Translations under genes and position numbers: made by a program
Shown: one piece after another, positions 26,631-35,323 of the stretch
Numbering within the stretch: the stretch's first letter is position 1
How the letters are laid out: each line of letters opens with the position of its first letter
NCBI RefSeq assembly: GCF_016522505.1
Contig: NZ_JAEHOH010000006.1
Location: 62,001 to 126,000 of the forward strand
Length of the DNA: 64,000 nucleotides
From: Leucobacter chromiisoli
Lineage (GTDB): Bacteria > Actinomycetota > Actinomycetes > Actinomycetales > Microbacteriaceae
Direction of reading: 5' to 3'
The notes under the pieces: generated by a model
What the model was told of the DNA's origin: nothing
What the model saw: only the letters and a program-made list of their open reading frames with translations
Databases searched by the model: none

Positions 26631-28007
26631 TCAGGAATCCGACGCGGCGGGCAGCACCAGGGTGAACACCGCGCCTCCGCTCTCGCCGGAGCCGACCGAC
26701 ACGGCACCGCCGTGGGCGAGCGCCACCTCGCGGACGATCGCGAGGCCGAGCCCGCTGCCGCCCGCATCGCGGGCCCGCCCCTCGTCCAGGCGGAAGAACC
26801 GCTCGAAGACCCGCTCCCGCTGATCCGGAGCGACACCCGCGCCGTCGTCCTCCACCGTCACGACGACGCGGTCGCCCTCGGCGCGCACCCGGATCGCGAC
26901 CCGCTGCCGAGCGTGCCGCGCGGCATTGTCGGCCAGGTTGCGCAGCGCCCGTCCGAGCAGCGCCGAGCTGCCGCGCACCCGGCCGGGCGAGATGCCCCGG
27001 CCGTCGACGACCACCCCGAGGCCGCGGAGCCGACGGATCTCGGCGAACGCCAGATCGTCGACGTCGACCACGGCGGCGGGGCCGATGCCGCGGTGCTCGT
27101 CGAGCCGGGCGAGCAGCAGCAGCGCCTCGACCAGCTCCTGCATCCTCGCGCCCTCGTGCAGCACGACCTGCGTGAGCTCCTCCGCGGACGTCGTCTCCGG
27201 ATGCGCGGCGGCCAGCTCGGCGTGCTGCCGCACGGTGGCGAGCGGAGAGCGGAGCTCGTGCGAGGCGTCGCTCACGAACTGGCGCTGGGTCCGCTGCGAG
27301 CGCTCGAGCCGGTCGAGCATGCCGTTCATCGTGCCCGCGAGCCGGTCGATCTCGTCGCCCGCTCCTCCGCCGTCGAGGCGCCGGTCGAGCTCGGACGCGT
27401 CGATGTCGTCGACCTGGCGTCTCATCCGCTCCACGGGTGCGAGCGCTCGACCCGCGACGATCCAGACCACCCCGCCGATCAGCAGCACCGCGAGGGGCAC
27501 GGCGACGGCGAGCAGCGTCGCCGCCGTCGCGACCGCCTCGTCGACCTGCTCCAGGGGACGCCCCACGGTGAGCACGCCGGCATCGGTGCGCTCGGACGCG
27601 ACGAGGTAGGGCTCGCCGTCGATCCGGATCCTCTCGAAGCGATCCTCCGCGACGGTCGGCAGCTCGGCCGCGTCGTCGTCCGAGTAGTCCGGATCCGCCT
27701 CGCCATCGTGGTCGTCGTCGAGCGCGTCGTCGCCATCGCGGTCGTCGTCGACCGCGTCGCCGCGGAGCGCGACGAGCGCGTCGCCCTCCGAGTCGCCGAC
27801 GGAGAAGCTCCCGTCCTCGATCCGGTCGTCGAGGGTCTCGAGGTCGAGGCGCAGCGAGGCCTCGACGCCCGAGGTCAGAGACCCCGAGAGGATCGCGAGG
27901 CCCCCCGCGGCCCCGCCCGCGAGCGCGAGCGCGACCACGAGCACGGCTCCGAGCGTGACCCTGGCCTTGATCGATCGGAGCGGGCGCCGGCGGGGTCTAG
28001 GCTCCAT
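26631..28007 (-). CDS. Two-component sensor histidine kinase
   Basis: A 458-residue membrane kinase. TM1 is near residues 12-35 and TM2 near 165-188. They enclose a strongly acidic sensor domain (DDDRDGDDALDDDHDGEADPD), which suggests cation or cationic-peptide sensing. HAMP follows, then HisKA with SDASHELRSPLATVRQH (phosphorylated His) near residue 250, and HATPase boxes NLADNAARHA, EDDGAGV and GGSGLGLAIV. It overlaps the response regulator gene by 11 bp and is followed by the PepSY gene. Confidence 0.92.
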   Translation of the reverse strand: MEPRPRRRPLRSIKARVTLGAVLVVALALAGGAAGGLAILSGSLTSGVEASLRLDLETLDDRIEDGSFSVGDSEGDALVALRGDAVDDDRDGDDALDDDHDGEADPDYSDDDAAELPTVAEDRFERIRIDGEPYLVASERTDAGVLTVGRPLEQVDEAVATAATLLAVAVPLAVLLIGGVVWIVAGRALAPVERMRRQVDDIDASELDRRLDGGGAGDEIDRLAGTMNGMLDRLERSQRTQRQFVSDASHELRSPLATVRQHAELAAAHPETTSAEELTQVVLHEGARMQELVEALLLLARLDEHRGIGPAAVVDVDDLAFAEIRRLRGLGVVVDGRGISPGRVRGSSALLGRALRNLADNAARHARQRVAIRVRAEGDRVVVTVEDDGAGVAPDQRERVFERFFRLDEGRARDAGGSGLGLAIVREVALAHGGAVSVGSGESGGAVFTLVLPAASDS

Positions 28008-28674
28008 CGGCCGACAATCGGTAGCCGGCTCCGCGGACGGTCCGGATGGCGTTCTTGCCGAAGGGGCGGTCGAGCTTCGCCCGGAGGTGACCGATGTAGA
28101 CCTCGACGATGTTCGGGTCGGCGTCGAACTCCTCGCCCCACACGTTCGCGATCACCTCGCGCTTGGTGACGACCTCCCCGCGCCGCCGCATCAGGAAGTC
28201 GAGCACCGAGAGCTCGCGGGCGGTGAGCGACACCTCCGTGGCGCCCCGGAACACCTGCCGCGCCGCGGGGTCGAGCCTCAGATCCCCGGCCTCCAGCACG
28301 GCGGGCCGCTCGCGAGCCCCCCGGCGCACGAGCGCGCGGATCCGCGCCACGAGCACCGGGTACGAGAAGGGCTTGGTGAGCCAGTCGTCGCCGCCGGTGT
28401 CGAGGCCCTCGACCTCATCCCACTCGCCGTCCTTCGCGGTCAGGAAGAGGACGGGCGTCCAGTCGCCTCCGGCGCGGAGCTCGCGGCACACGAGGTAGCC
28501 GCTCATGCCCGGGATCATCACGTCGAGGACGATCGCGTCGTAGTCGCTCTCGCCGGCCAGGCGCAGCCCGTCGGTGCCGGTGTGGGCCACGTCCACCGTC
28601 ATCCCCTCGGCCTCCAGGCCGCGACGGACGCCGTCGGCGAAGCGCACCTCGTCATCCACCAGCAGTATCCGCAT
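27997..28674 (-). CDS. OmpR/PhoB family response regulator
   Basis: A 225-residue regulator. The receiver domain has D7-D8, phosphoacceptor D51 (VLDVMIPG) and K101 (TKPF). The winged helix spans about 125-222 with LTARELSVLDFLMRRRGEVVTKREV and RTVRGAGYRL. The ATG follows CACACT plus 6 nt, so the message may be leaderless. Three tandem 11-bp repeats lie 22 nt upstream, which suggests autoregulation. It partners the adjacent kinase. Confidence 0.92.
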   Translation of the reverse strand: MRILLVDDEVRFADGVRRGLEAEGMTVDVAHTGTDGLRLAGESDYDAIVLDVMIPGMSGYLVCRELRAGGDWTPVLFLTAKDGEWDEVEGLDTGGDDWLTKPFSYPVLVARIRALVRRGARERPAVLEAGDLRLDPAARQVFRGATEVSLTARELSVLDFLMRRRGEVVTKREVIANVWGEEFDADPNIVEVYIGHLRAKLDRPFGKNAIRTVRGAGYRLSADGA

Positions 28675-28696
28675 GCCTCCAGTGTGTATCGGGAGA

Positions 28697-28729
28697 GCTG
28701 AAGCGCGGCTGAAGCGCGGCTGAAGCGCG
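28697..28729 (-). promoter_or_regulatory. Three tandem GCTGAAGCGCG repeats
   Basis: Perfect 11-bp copies at 28697-28707, 28708-28718 and 28719-28729 lie directly upstream of the response regulator gene. Variants occur upstream of the PepSY gene. They probably bind the response regulator. Confidence 0.65.
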
Positions 28730-28733
28730 CTCG

Positions 28734-29504
28734 TCAGGGACGTCGGCCGAGCACCTCGCCGGATGCCCCCGGGCCCGCGCCCCGGCCGGCCCCGGGCCCG
28801 TGGGCGGGATCCGCGACGCGATCCGCGTCGAGGCCGAGCGCGAGCCCGACGGGGGCGTCGCCGACGGTGAGCAGCTCCCAGAGCCGTGCGCGGGCGCGCT
28901 CCGCCTGCGCCTCGGCCCGCTCGGCGAGGTCCGGCGCGCCGGTGGCCCGCGCCTCGGCGGCCTCGTCCTCCATCGCCCGCTCGAGCCGCCGCAGCGTCGA
29001 TATCGAGGTGTTCTCGAGCTTCGGGAACCGCTCGATCTCGTGCCCCGACACCTCCGAGAGGGTTCGCCGGATGAACGTGCCGTGCGCCACCGCGAGCACG
29101 CGCACGTCCCCGTGCTCGGCGAGCACGTCCTCGATCGCCCGCGCGCCGCGCAGGCCGACCTCGGCGTCGGGCTCCATGCCCGGGTAGCGGCGATCCGGCC
29201 AGAGGCTCAGCGCCTCCTCGACGGCCAGTCCCTCCGCCTCGCCGAAGTCCTGCTCGGTCAGGCCGGCGTAGGCGCTCCCGAGCGGGATCCCGAGCCCCTC
29301 GGCGATGATGGCCGCCGTCTCGCGGGCGCGGTCGAGGGGAGAGCTGACGATCACGTCCCAGCGCTCCCCCTCGGCCGCGAGCCGCTGCGCGGCGGCTCGA
29401 GCCTGATCCCGGCCCGTGGCGTTCAGCGGGATGTCGCTGCGCCCCTGCATGCGTGCGGCGAGGTTCCAATCGGTCTGACCGTGGCGGATGAGTGCGAACG
29501 TCAT
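28734..29504 (-). CDS. Histidine phosphatase family protein
   Basis: A 256-residue phosphoglycerate-mutase-like phosphatase. The catalytic LIRHGQTDWN is at residues 5-14, the arginine in SSPLDRARETA near 58, and the second histidine in AVAHGTF near 140. The last 50 residues are a Gly/Ala/Pro-rich extension. The ATG overlaps the stop of the IclR gene (ATGA). The substrate is unknown (phosphosugar or phospho-metabolite). Confidence 0.8.
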   Translation of the reverse strand: MTFALIRHGQTDWNLAARMQGRSDIPLNATGRDQARAAAQRLAAEGERWDVIVSSPLDRARETAAIIAEGLGIPLGSAYAGLTEQDFGEAEGLAVEEALSLWPDRRYPGMEPDAEVGLRGARAIEDVLAEHGDVRVLAVAHGTFIRRTLSEVSGHEIERFPKLENTSISTLRRLERAMEDEAAEARATGAPDLAERAEAQAERARARLWELLTVGDAPVGLALGLDADRVADPAHGPGAGRGAGPGASGEVLGRRP

Positions 29505-30346
29505 GCATCGAGCCTATCGACCGAGTCGGGGAGCGGGCTCCGCCCGCGCACTCTCGCGGCTTCGATCCTCGGCAGGATCTGCACGGGCTCGGCGAGGGCG
29601 GAGCTCGTCGGGCTCGCCGAGCCGACGACGGCGTTCGCCAGATCCTCGAGCTTCGCCGAGACGGCGGACACCACGCCGTTCTCGCTCTCGGGCGGGAGGT
29701 GCGCCGTGACGGTCACGGGAGGGGAGCCGGCGAAGGCGACGGGGAGGGCGAGGCTGATCTCGATGTTCCCCCGACTGCTGAGGCGCGTCGCGGCGCGCGG
29801 CCGGGGCGCCTCGCGGGCGCGCCACTCGAGGATCGCCGCGGTGCGCTCGGGCGAGCCGTCGAACCCCTCGAAGCGCTCGAGGGTGCGGGCGAGGGCCTCG
29901 GTCGGCATGCAGAGGAGCAGCGGCGAGCCGGCCGCGCCGTCCCAGAGCGGGATCCGTCTGCCGATCCGCGGGGTCGACGGCAGGACGTAGCGGCCGATGC
30001 GCAGGTCGAGGCAGAGCGCGGTGGCGCCGAGGAGCGTCTCGATCGTCACCGTGTGCTCGTTCACGATGGGCTGCCTCGCCCAGTGCTTCGCGAAGCCGTC
30101 GAGGATGGCGGGGTCCCCGACGAAGCCCGCGGTCAGCTCGGAGGCGAGGGCGCCCAGCTCGTACTCGTCGCCCCGCTTGCGCACGAGGTCGACCGCCTGC
30201 ATCGTCGCGAGCAGATCCGCGGTCGAGCTCTTCGCGAGGCCGAGATCGCGCGAGACGTCCGCGGCGCTGGCCCTCCCGATGTGGGCGAGGAAGTCGAGGG
30301 CGGCGACGGCGCGGCGCACCGCCGGCGCCCGCGAGGAGTCGTTCAC
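29501..30346 (-). CDS. IclR family transcriptional regulator
   Basis: A 281-residue regulator. The IclR winged helix (residues about 8-70: APAVRRAVAALDFLA, ASAADVSRDLGLAKSSTADLLATM, YELGALASEL) is followed by an effector domain of GAF-like fold. GTG at 30346 overlaps the stop of the upstream regulator gene by 4 bp. It is the middle member of a three-gene coupled set with a fused regulator and a phosphatase. The effector is unknown. Confidence 0.8.
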   Translation of the reverse strand: MNDSSRAPAVRRAVAALDFLAHIGRASAADVSRDLGLAKSSTADLLATMQAVDLVRKRGDEYELGALASELTAGFVGDPAILDGFAKHWARQPIVNEHTVTIETLLGATALCLDLRIGRYVLPSTPRIGRRIPLWDGAAGSPLLLCMPTEALARTLERFEGFDGSPERTAAILEWRAREAPRPRAATRLSSRGNIEISLALPVAFAGSPPVTVTAHLPPESENGVVSAVSAKLEDLANAVVGSASPTSSALAEPVQILPRIEAARVRGRSPLPDSVDRLDA

Positions 30347-31434
30347 AGCCACGGCGTGTACCCTCCGGCGTTCTGCTCGGTGATCAGCCTCACGGGGATG
30401 AGGACGGTGCCCTGCGGGGGGTCGACGCCGCGGCACAGGTTCCTCGCGATGTCGAGCGCCGTGCGGATGATCCGGGCGGGATCCTGCGCGGCGGTGGCCA
30501 CGATCGGGCCGGCGCCGGTGATCTGGTCGATGGCGCGCGCCCGCCCGTCGACGCTCGCGATCGGGATCGGGCGGCCCGCGCCGCGCGCCACCTCGGACGC
30601 GCCGAAGGCGATCGGGTCGCAGACGGCGAAGGCGCCGGCGAGGTCCGGGTGCTCGTCCAGCGCCCGGTGCATCGCCGCCCCGCCGGCCTCGGGGTTGTCG
30701 TGATCGCCCCTGATGTGCGCGACGAGCTCCACGCCGGAGAACTCGAGCAGCGCCTCCCGGAAGCCCGCCACCCGGTCGGCGTTGGCGTTCTTGCGCAGCC
30801 CGTCGACGACGGCGACCTTCGCGCCGGGGCCGAGGCGGGATGCGAGGAAGCGGCCGGCGAGGAGGCCCGCCTGCGTGTTGTCGCTGCTGACCGACGCGTT
30901 CACGCCGCTCATGCGGGATCCCACCGCGACGACCGGCACGTCGGCCCGCTGCGAGTGCCGGAGCTGGCGTCCGAGGGCGTCGGAGTCCACGGAGTCGATG
31001 AGTACGACGTCGGCTCCGAGATCCAGGAGCTCCTGCCACTGGGCCTGCTGCCGGTCGGGATCCTCGTCGGCCTGGAGCACGATGAGCTCGCCCCCCGCCT
31101 CCTGCATCGCCTCCTCCGCGGCCTCGATGAGGGCGGTGTAGTACTCGTTGTCCCGCGTCGGGATGAGCAGCCCGAACTTCAGGGACTGCTCAGCGGTGAG
31201 CCGTGCGGCGGCGGCGAACTCGGCGACCCGCGGGCCGAGGGCGTAGCTGCCGTTCGCCCCGCGGGCGAGCAGCCGCTCGTCGGCGAGCGCCCGGCAGATC
31301 CCGAGCACGCTCGTCTTCGGCAGAGCGGTCGCCTGCACGATCGACGCCACCGTCTGCGGCGCGGGCGAGGCGGCGAGGAGCCTTAGGATCGCCGCGGCGC
31401 GCGCGACCGCCGGTGAGCGGGTGTGTGGGGTCAC
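30343..31434 (-). CDS. Regulator with IclR-type HTH fused to a periplasmic-binding-like sensor domain
   Basis: A 363-residue protein with unusual domain order. Residues about 5-70 read as an IclR winged helix (SPAVARAAAILRLLA, TVASIVQATALPKTSVLGICRAL, YALGPRVAEF). Residues about 75-360 are a type I periplasmic-binding domain as in LacI regulators and RbsB (FGLLIPTRDNEYYTALIEAAEEA, VSSDNTQAGLLAGRFLASRL, GAFAVCDPIAFGA). There is no signal peptide, so it should act in the cytoplasm. It is divergent from the 31.6-kb ABC importer and is the obvious candidate regulator, sensing the same sugar. GTG at 31434 is the preferred start. Confidence 0.78.
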   Translation of the reverse strand: MTPHTRSPAVARAAAILRLLAASPAPQTVASIVQATALPKTSVLGICRALADERLLARGANGSYALGPRVAEFAAAARLTAEQSLKFGLLIPTRDNEYYTALIEAAEEAMQEAGGELIVLQADEDPDRQQAQWQELLDLGADVVLIDSVDSDALGRQLRHSQRADVPVVAVGSRMSGVNASVSSDNTQAGLLAGRFLASRLGPGAKVAVVDGLRKNANADRVAGFREALLEFSGVELVAHIRGDHDNPEAGGAAMHRALDEHPDLAGAFAVCDPIAFGASEVARGAGRPIPIASVDGRARAIDQITGAGPIVATAAQDPARIIRTALDIARNLCRGVDPPQGTVLIPVRLITEQNAGGYTPWL

Positions 31435-31514
31435 TGCGATGTCCCTCCGACGGCTCCGACGCCCCGACGGGCTCCGGAGGATTCGAGCTCCGGTAACGAA
31501 CAGCTTACGTTTAT

Positions 31515-31552
31515 TGGACCATATGTTGTACTCGGGTTCGGTATATGGTTCA
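31515..31552. promoter_or_regulatory. Inverted repeat in the divergent regulator/ABC promoter region
   Basis: Arms TGGACCATAT (31515-31524) and ATATGGTTCA (31543-31552) match at 9 of 10 positions across an 18-nt spacer, in an AT-rich island. Located between the fused regulator and the importer operon, this is the likely operator. Core promoter elements cannot be fixed with certainty. Confidence 0.5.
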
Positions 31553-31651
31553 CTTTGGGGCAGCGCCGAGCGCTGCCACGACGGAGCGAGCGGCCTGCCG
31601 CCGATCACGCGCCACCCGAGGACGGGCGGCGATTCACACTGGGAGACATCA

Positions 31652-32680
31652 ATGAAGAAATCTCGCGCAACACTCATGATCGCCACCGCTGCGACCGCCG
31701 GTCTCGTGCTGGCCGGCTGCTCGGGCGGGGGCAACGGCGACGGCGGAGGAGACGGCGGCGGCGATGACACGGTCACCGTGGCCTTCGTGCCGAAGCTCCA
31801 GGGCTCGCCCTTCTTCGAGGCGATGAACTCCGGGGCCGAGGTCGCCGCCGAGGACTACGACAACCTCGAGTGGCTCTACCAGGGCCCGACCACCGCAGAC
31901 GCCGCGGCCCAGGCCGACGTCGTCCGGTCCTTCATCCAGCAGCAGGTCGACGTGCTCATCGTCGCGCCGAACGATCCCGACTCTATGGCCCCGCTGCTGC
32001 AGGAGGCCAAGGACGCCGGTATCCGCGTGGGCACGGCGGACACCGACGCCCCCAACTCCGTGCGCGAGGTCTTCGTCAACCAGGCGACCGCCGAGGGCGT
32101 CGGGTCGCAGGTCATGGACTCTCTCGCGGAGGCCATGGGCGAGGAGGGCGAGTACGCCGTCGTCTCCTGCGGGGAGACCGCCGAGAACCTCAACTCCTGG
32201 ATCGAGGCGCAGACGGCCCACCAGGAGGAGAACTACCCCGACATGGAGCTGGTCGACATCGGCTACTCGGGCGAGGACCAGGCGGCGAACGCGCAGATGG
32301 CGACCGACTTCATGAACGCCCACCCGGATCTGAAGGGCCTCATCGGGCAGTGCACGACCTCCGCGGTCGGTGTGGCCCAGGCCGTGCGCGACGCGGGCAA
32401 GATCGGCGAGGTCTTCACGGTCGGCGTCGGCACGCCGGCGTCGATGGTGCCCTACCTCGAGGACGGCTCGTCGTCGGCCTCGATCCTGTGGGACGTCGAG
32501 GAGCTCGGGTACCTCACCGCGTGGGCCGGCCTCCAGCTCGGCCTCGGCGAGGACTTCCAGGCGACCAACGAGGTCAGCGACACGCTGCCCGAGGTGGAGT
32601 ACATCGCCGACGAGAAGACCCTCATCCTCGGCCCGGCGATGGAGTTCAACGCCGAGAACGCCGCCGGGTACGACTACTGA
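31652..32680 (+). CDS. Sugar ABC transporter substrate-binding lipoprotein
   Basis: A 342-residue exported lipoprotein. A basic N-terminus and hydrophobic core end in the lipobox LAGC (Cys about 23), then a Gly/Asp linker and a type I periplasmic-binding fold (VAFVPKLQGSPFFEAMNSGAEVA, VDVLIVAPNDPDSMAPLLQEA, AHPDLKGLIGQCTTSAVGVAQ). It resembles RbsB/RhaS/LsrB-type proteins that bind pentoses, deoxyhexoses or AI-2. It is first in an operon with an ATPase and two permeases. Confidence 0.9.
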   Translation: MKKSRATLMIATAATAGLVLAGCSGGGNGDGGGDGGGDDTVTVAFVPKLQGSPFFEAMNSGAEVAAEDYDNLEWLYQGPTTADAAAQADVVRSFIQQQVDVLIVAPNDPDSMAPLLQEAKDAGIRVGTADTDAPNSVREVFVNQATAEGVGSQVMDSLAEAMGEEGEYAVVSCGETAENLNSWIEAQTAHQEENYPDMELVDIGYSGEDQAANAQMATDFMNAHPDLKGLIGQCTTSAVGVAQAVRDAGKIGEVFTVGVGTPASMVPYLEDGSSSASILWDVEELGYLTAWAGLQLGLGEDFQATNEVSDTLPEVEYIADEKTLILGPAMEFNAENAAGYDY

Positions 32681-32765
32681 TCGCCCGGGGCTCGGGGGCG
32701 GAGCACTCCGCCCCCGAGCCGTTCCCACCGCATCCACCACGCCGATGACCTCGAAGGAGAGGGCG

Positions 32766-34313
32766 TTGTCAGAACAGCAGCCAACCGAGGACTCCCGCCC
32801 GGCGGACTCCTCGCCGCCCCGGGTCGCCCTGCGCGGCATATCCAAACGCTTCGGCGCCGTGCGCGCCATCCGGCACGCCGACCTCGTCGTGCGCCCGGGG
32901 AGCGTGCACGCGCTCGTCGGCGAGAACGGAGCGGGCAAGTCCACCCTCATCAAGATCCTCGCGGGGGCTGAGGTCCCCGATCAGGGCGGCATCGAGATCG
33001 ACGGCTCCTCCGCGTCCTACACGAGCACCTCGGGCGCGATCGCCGCGGGCATCGCGACCGTCTACCAGGAGCCGCAGCTCTTCGGCGAGCTCACGGTGGC
33101 GGAGAACATCTTCATCGGACGCGAGCTCCGCGCCGGCGGCCGCATCGACTGGAAGCAGCAGAAGCAGCGGGTCGACGAGCTGCTCGACATCATCGGCCTG
33201 CCTCAGCGCTACGCCACGAGAGTGGTCGACGACCTCTCCATCGCGAGCCGGCAGCAGGTCGCGATCGCGAAGGCGCTGGCCCAGGACGCCTCCGTGCTGA
33301 TCCTCGACGAGCCCAGCGCGATCCTCACCGACGCCGAGATCGACGTGCTCTTCGGAGTCGTGCGCCGGCTGCGCGAGCGGGGGGTGGCGATCATCTACAT
33401 CTCGCACCGCCTCGACGAGCTCTTCCGCATCGCCGACGACATCACGGTGATGCGCGACGGCCGGACGGTGGGCACCCACTCCATGGCCGACATGACCGTG
33501 AGGTCGATCGCCGAGGCGATGGTCGGCGGCATCGAGGTGGCCGAGAAGCGCCACGTCGACCTCTCGGGGGAGAAGCCGCTGTTCGAACTCCGGAAGCTGG
33601 CCAGGGGAGAGGACTTCAGCGACGTCAACGTCTCGGTCGCGCCCGGCGAGATCGTGGCCCTGTACGGCCTCGTCGGCTCGGGGGCGTCCGAGGTCGCGGC
33701 GTCGATCTGGGGGATGAAGCGCGCGACGGGCGGCGAGATCATGCTCGACGGCGAGGTCTTCCGGCCCCGGTCGCCGCGGCACGTGCAGAAGAAGGGCATC
33801 GCGCTGCTCCCCGCGGACCGCAAGGGCCAGGGCATGTTCGGGTTCCAGAGCATCGCCTTCAACATCTCGGCAGGCTCGATCGGCCTGCTCACCCGGTTCG
33901 GCATCTGGTTCGACCGTGCCAGGGAGCGCAAGATCGCCGTCGACCTGGTGAAGCGCCTCGCGGTGAAGACCCCGAGCGAGAAGCAGCCCATCGGGGCGCT
34001 CTCGGGCGGCAACGCCCAGAAGGTCGTGCTCGCGCGGCAGCTCGTCGAGCGGCCCCGGCTGCTCGTGCTCGAGGAGCCGACCCAGGGCGTCGACGTCGGC
34101 GCGAAGGAGGAGATCCACTCGATCGTCACGGAGCTCGCCGAGAGCGGCGTCTCCGTGCTCGTCGTGACCACCGACCTGCCCGAGGCGCTGCGCCTCGCGG
34201 ACCGCATCGTCGTGGTCCGGGACGGGACGACGACCGTGACGTTCGGCCCCGACGCGACGCAGGTCGACCTGCTCGCCGCGGCTGCCGGCGACGAGGAAGG
34301 ACGGGCCGCATGA
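32766..34313 (+). CDS. Sugar ABC transporter ATP-binding protein (two-domain, RbsA type)
   Basis: A 515-residue ATPase with two ABC modules. The N-terminal module has a good Walker A (GENGAGKST, about residue 57) and Walker B (LILDEPSAIL), but a degenerate signature (LSIASRQQVAIA). The C-terminal module has a degenerate Walker A (YGLVGSGASEVAA) and a good LSGGNAQKV signature. This asymmetry is normal for RbsA/MglA proteins. TTG at 32766 is chosen because AGGAGA ends 5 nt upstream; an upstream ATG at 32744 lacks such a site. Its stop overlaps the permease start. Confidence 0.9.
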   Translation: MSEQQPTEDSRPADSSPPRVALRGISKRFGAVRAIRHADLVVRPGSVHALVGENGAGKSTLIKILAGAEVPDQGGIEIDGSSASYTSTSGAIAAGIATVYQEPQLFGELTVAENIFIGRELRAGGRIDWKQQKQRVDELLDIIGLPQRYATRVVDDLSIASRQQVAIAKALAQDASVLILDEPSAILTDAEIDVLFGVVRRLRERGVAIIYISHRLDELFRIADDITVMRDGRTVGTHSMADMTVRSIAEAMVGGIEVAEKRHVDLSGEKPLFELRKLARGEDFSDVNVSVAPGEIVALYGLVGSGASEVAASIWGMKRATGGEIMLDGEVFRPRSPRHVQKKGIALLPADRKGQGMFGFQSIAFNISAGSIGLLTRFGIWFDRARERKIAVDLVKRLAVKTPSEKQPIGALSGGNAQKVVLARQLVERPRLLVLEEPTQGVDVGAKEEIHSIVTELAESGVSVLVVTTDLPEALRLADRIVVVRDGTTTVTFGPDATQVDLLAAAAGDEEGRAA

Positions 34314-35323
34314 GCACCTCGGTCCCCACGCACACGAAGGCGATCAGCCGCCCCTCCGGGCGCGTGCTGCCCCGCGCGATCAGCGGGCAGGAGTTCGTGC
34401 TCATCGGCGTCATCGTCCTGCTCTGGGCGCTGCTCGGCGTCTTCACGCCCGGGTTCCTGCAGCCCGCGTCGCTGCAGCCGCTCCTCGCGAGCATCGCGCC
34501 GATCGCGATCATCGGCATCGGCATGACGATCATCATCATCACGGCCGGGATCGACATCTCGGTCGCGGGCATGGTGATGGTCTGCTCGGTGGTCATGGCG
34601 AAGCTGATGGCCGAGGGAGGAGTCCCCCTCCCCGTCGCGCTGCCGATCGGCGTCGCGATCGGGGGCCTGCTCGGCCTGCTCAACGGCGTGCTCATCGCCA
34701 TCGGACGGGTGCATCCCATCATCATCACCTTCGGCACGGCGAACATCTTCCTGTTCATCGGCCTGCGGATCTTCGACGCGCAGGTCGTCAACGGCATCCC
34801 CTCGTCGGTGGGCGTGTTCGGCCGCGGCGAGGCCGGGCGCCTGTTCGGGATCCCGCACTCGTTCCTCATCATGCTCGTGCTCGCGGCCATCGTGTGGTGG
34901 TTCCTGCGCTACACCGCCGGCGGCCGCCACTTCTACGCGATCGGCAGCGACGCGCCGGCCGCGAAGCTCGCGGGCATCCGCGTCGAGCGGCACACCATGA
35001 TCCCGTACGTGCTCACCGGTCTGCTCGCCGGCCTCGCATCGATCATCGTCATCGCGAACGGCACCCAGTCGCTCGCGCCGACCGTGGGGAAGGGGATGGA
35101 GCTGCAGGTGATCGCGGCGGTCGTCATCGGCGGCACCTCGATCCTCGGTGGGCGCGGCACGGTGCTGGGCACGGTGCTCGGCGCGATCCTCGTGCAGACG
35201 GTGACCTCGGGCACGATCCAGCTCGGCTGGCCCTCGCAGCTCGCCAACTTCTTCGTCGGCGTCGCCATCGTGATCGCCGTGGGCGCCGACCTCATCCAGC
35301 AGCGATTCAGGAGGAAGGCATGA
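34310..35323 (+). CDS. Sugar ABC transporter permease (RbsC family), first
   Basis: A 337-residue membrane permease of the ribose/galactose type. About eight to ten helices include IIIITAGIDISVAGMVMV near residue 75 and the cytoplasmic coupling segment GSDAPAAKLAGIRVERH near residue 210. AAVVIGGTSILGGRGTVLGTVLGA is near the C-terminus. It overlaps the ATPase stop and the second permease start by 4 bp each. Confidence 0.9.
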   Translation: MSTSVPTHTKAISRPSGRVLPRAISGQEFVLIGVIVLLWALLGVFTPGFLQPASLQPLLASIAPIAIIGIGMTIIIITAGIDISVAGMVMVCSVVMAKLMAEGGVPLPVALPIGVAIGGLLGLLNGVLIAIGRVHPIIITFGTANIFLFIGLRIFDAQVVNGIPSSVGVFGRGEAGRLFGIPHSFLIMLVLAAIVWWFLRYTAGGRHFYAIGSDAPAAKLAGIRVERHTMIPYVLTGLLAGLASIIVIANGTQSLAPTVGKGMELQVIAAVVIGGTSILGGRGTVLGTVLGAILVQTVTSGTIQLGWPSQLANFFVGVAIVIAVGADLIQQRFRRKA

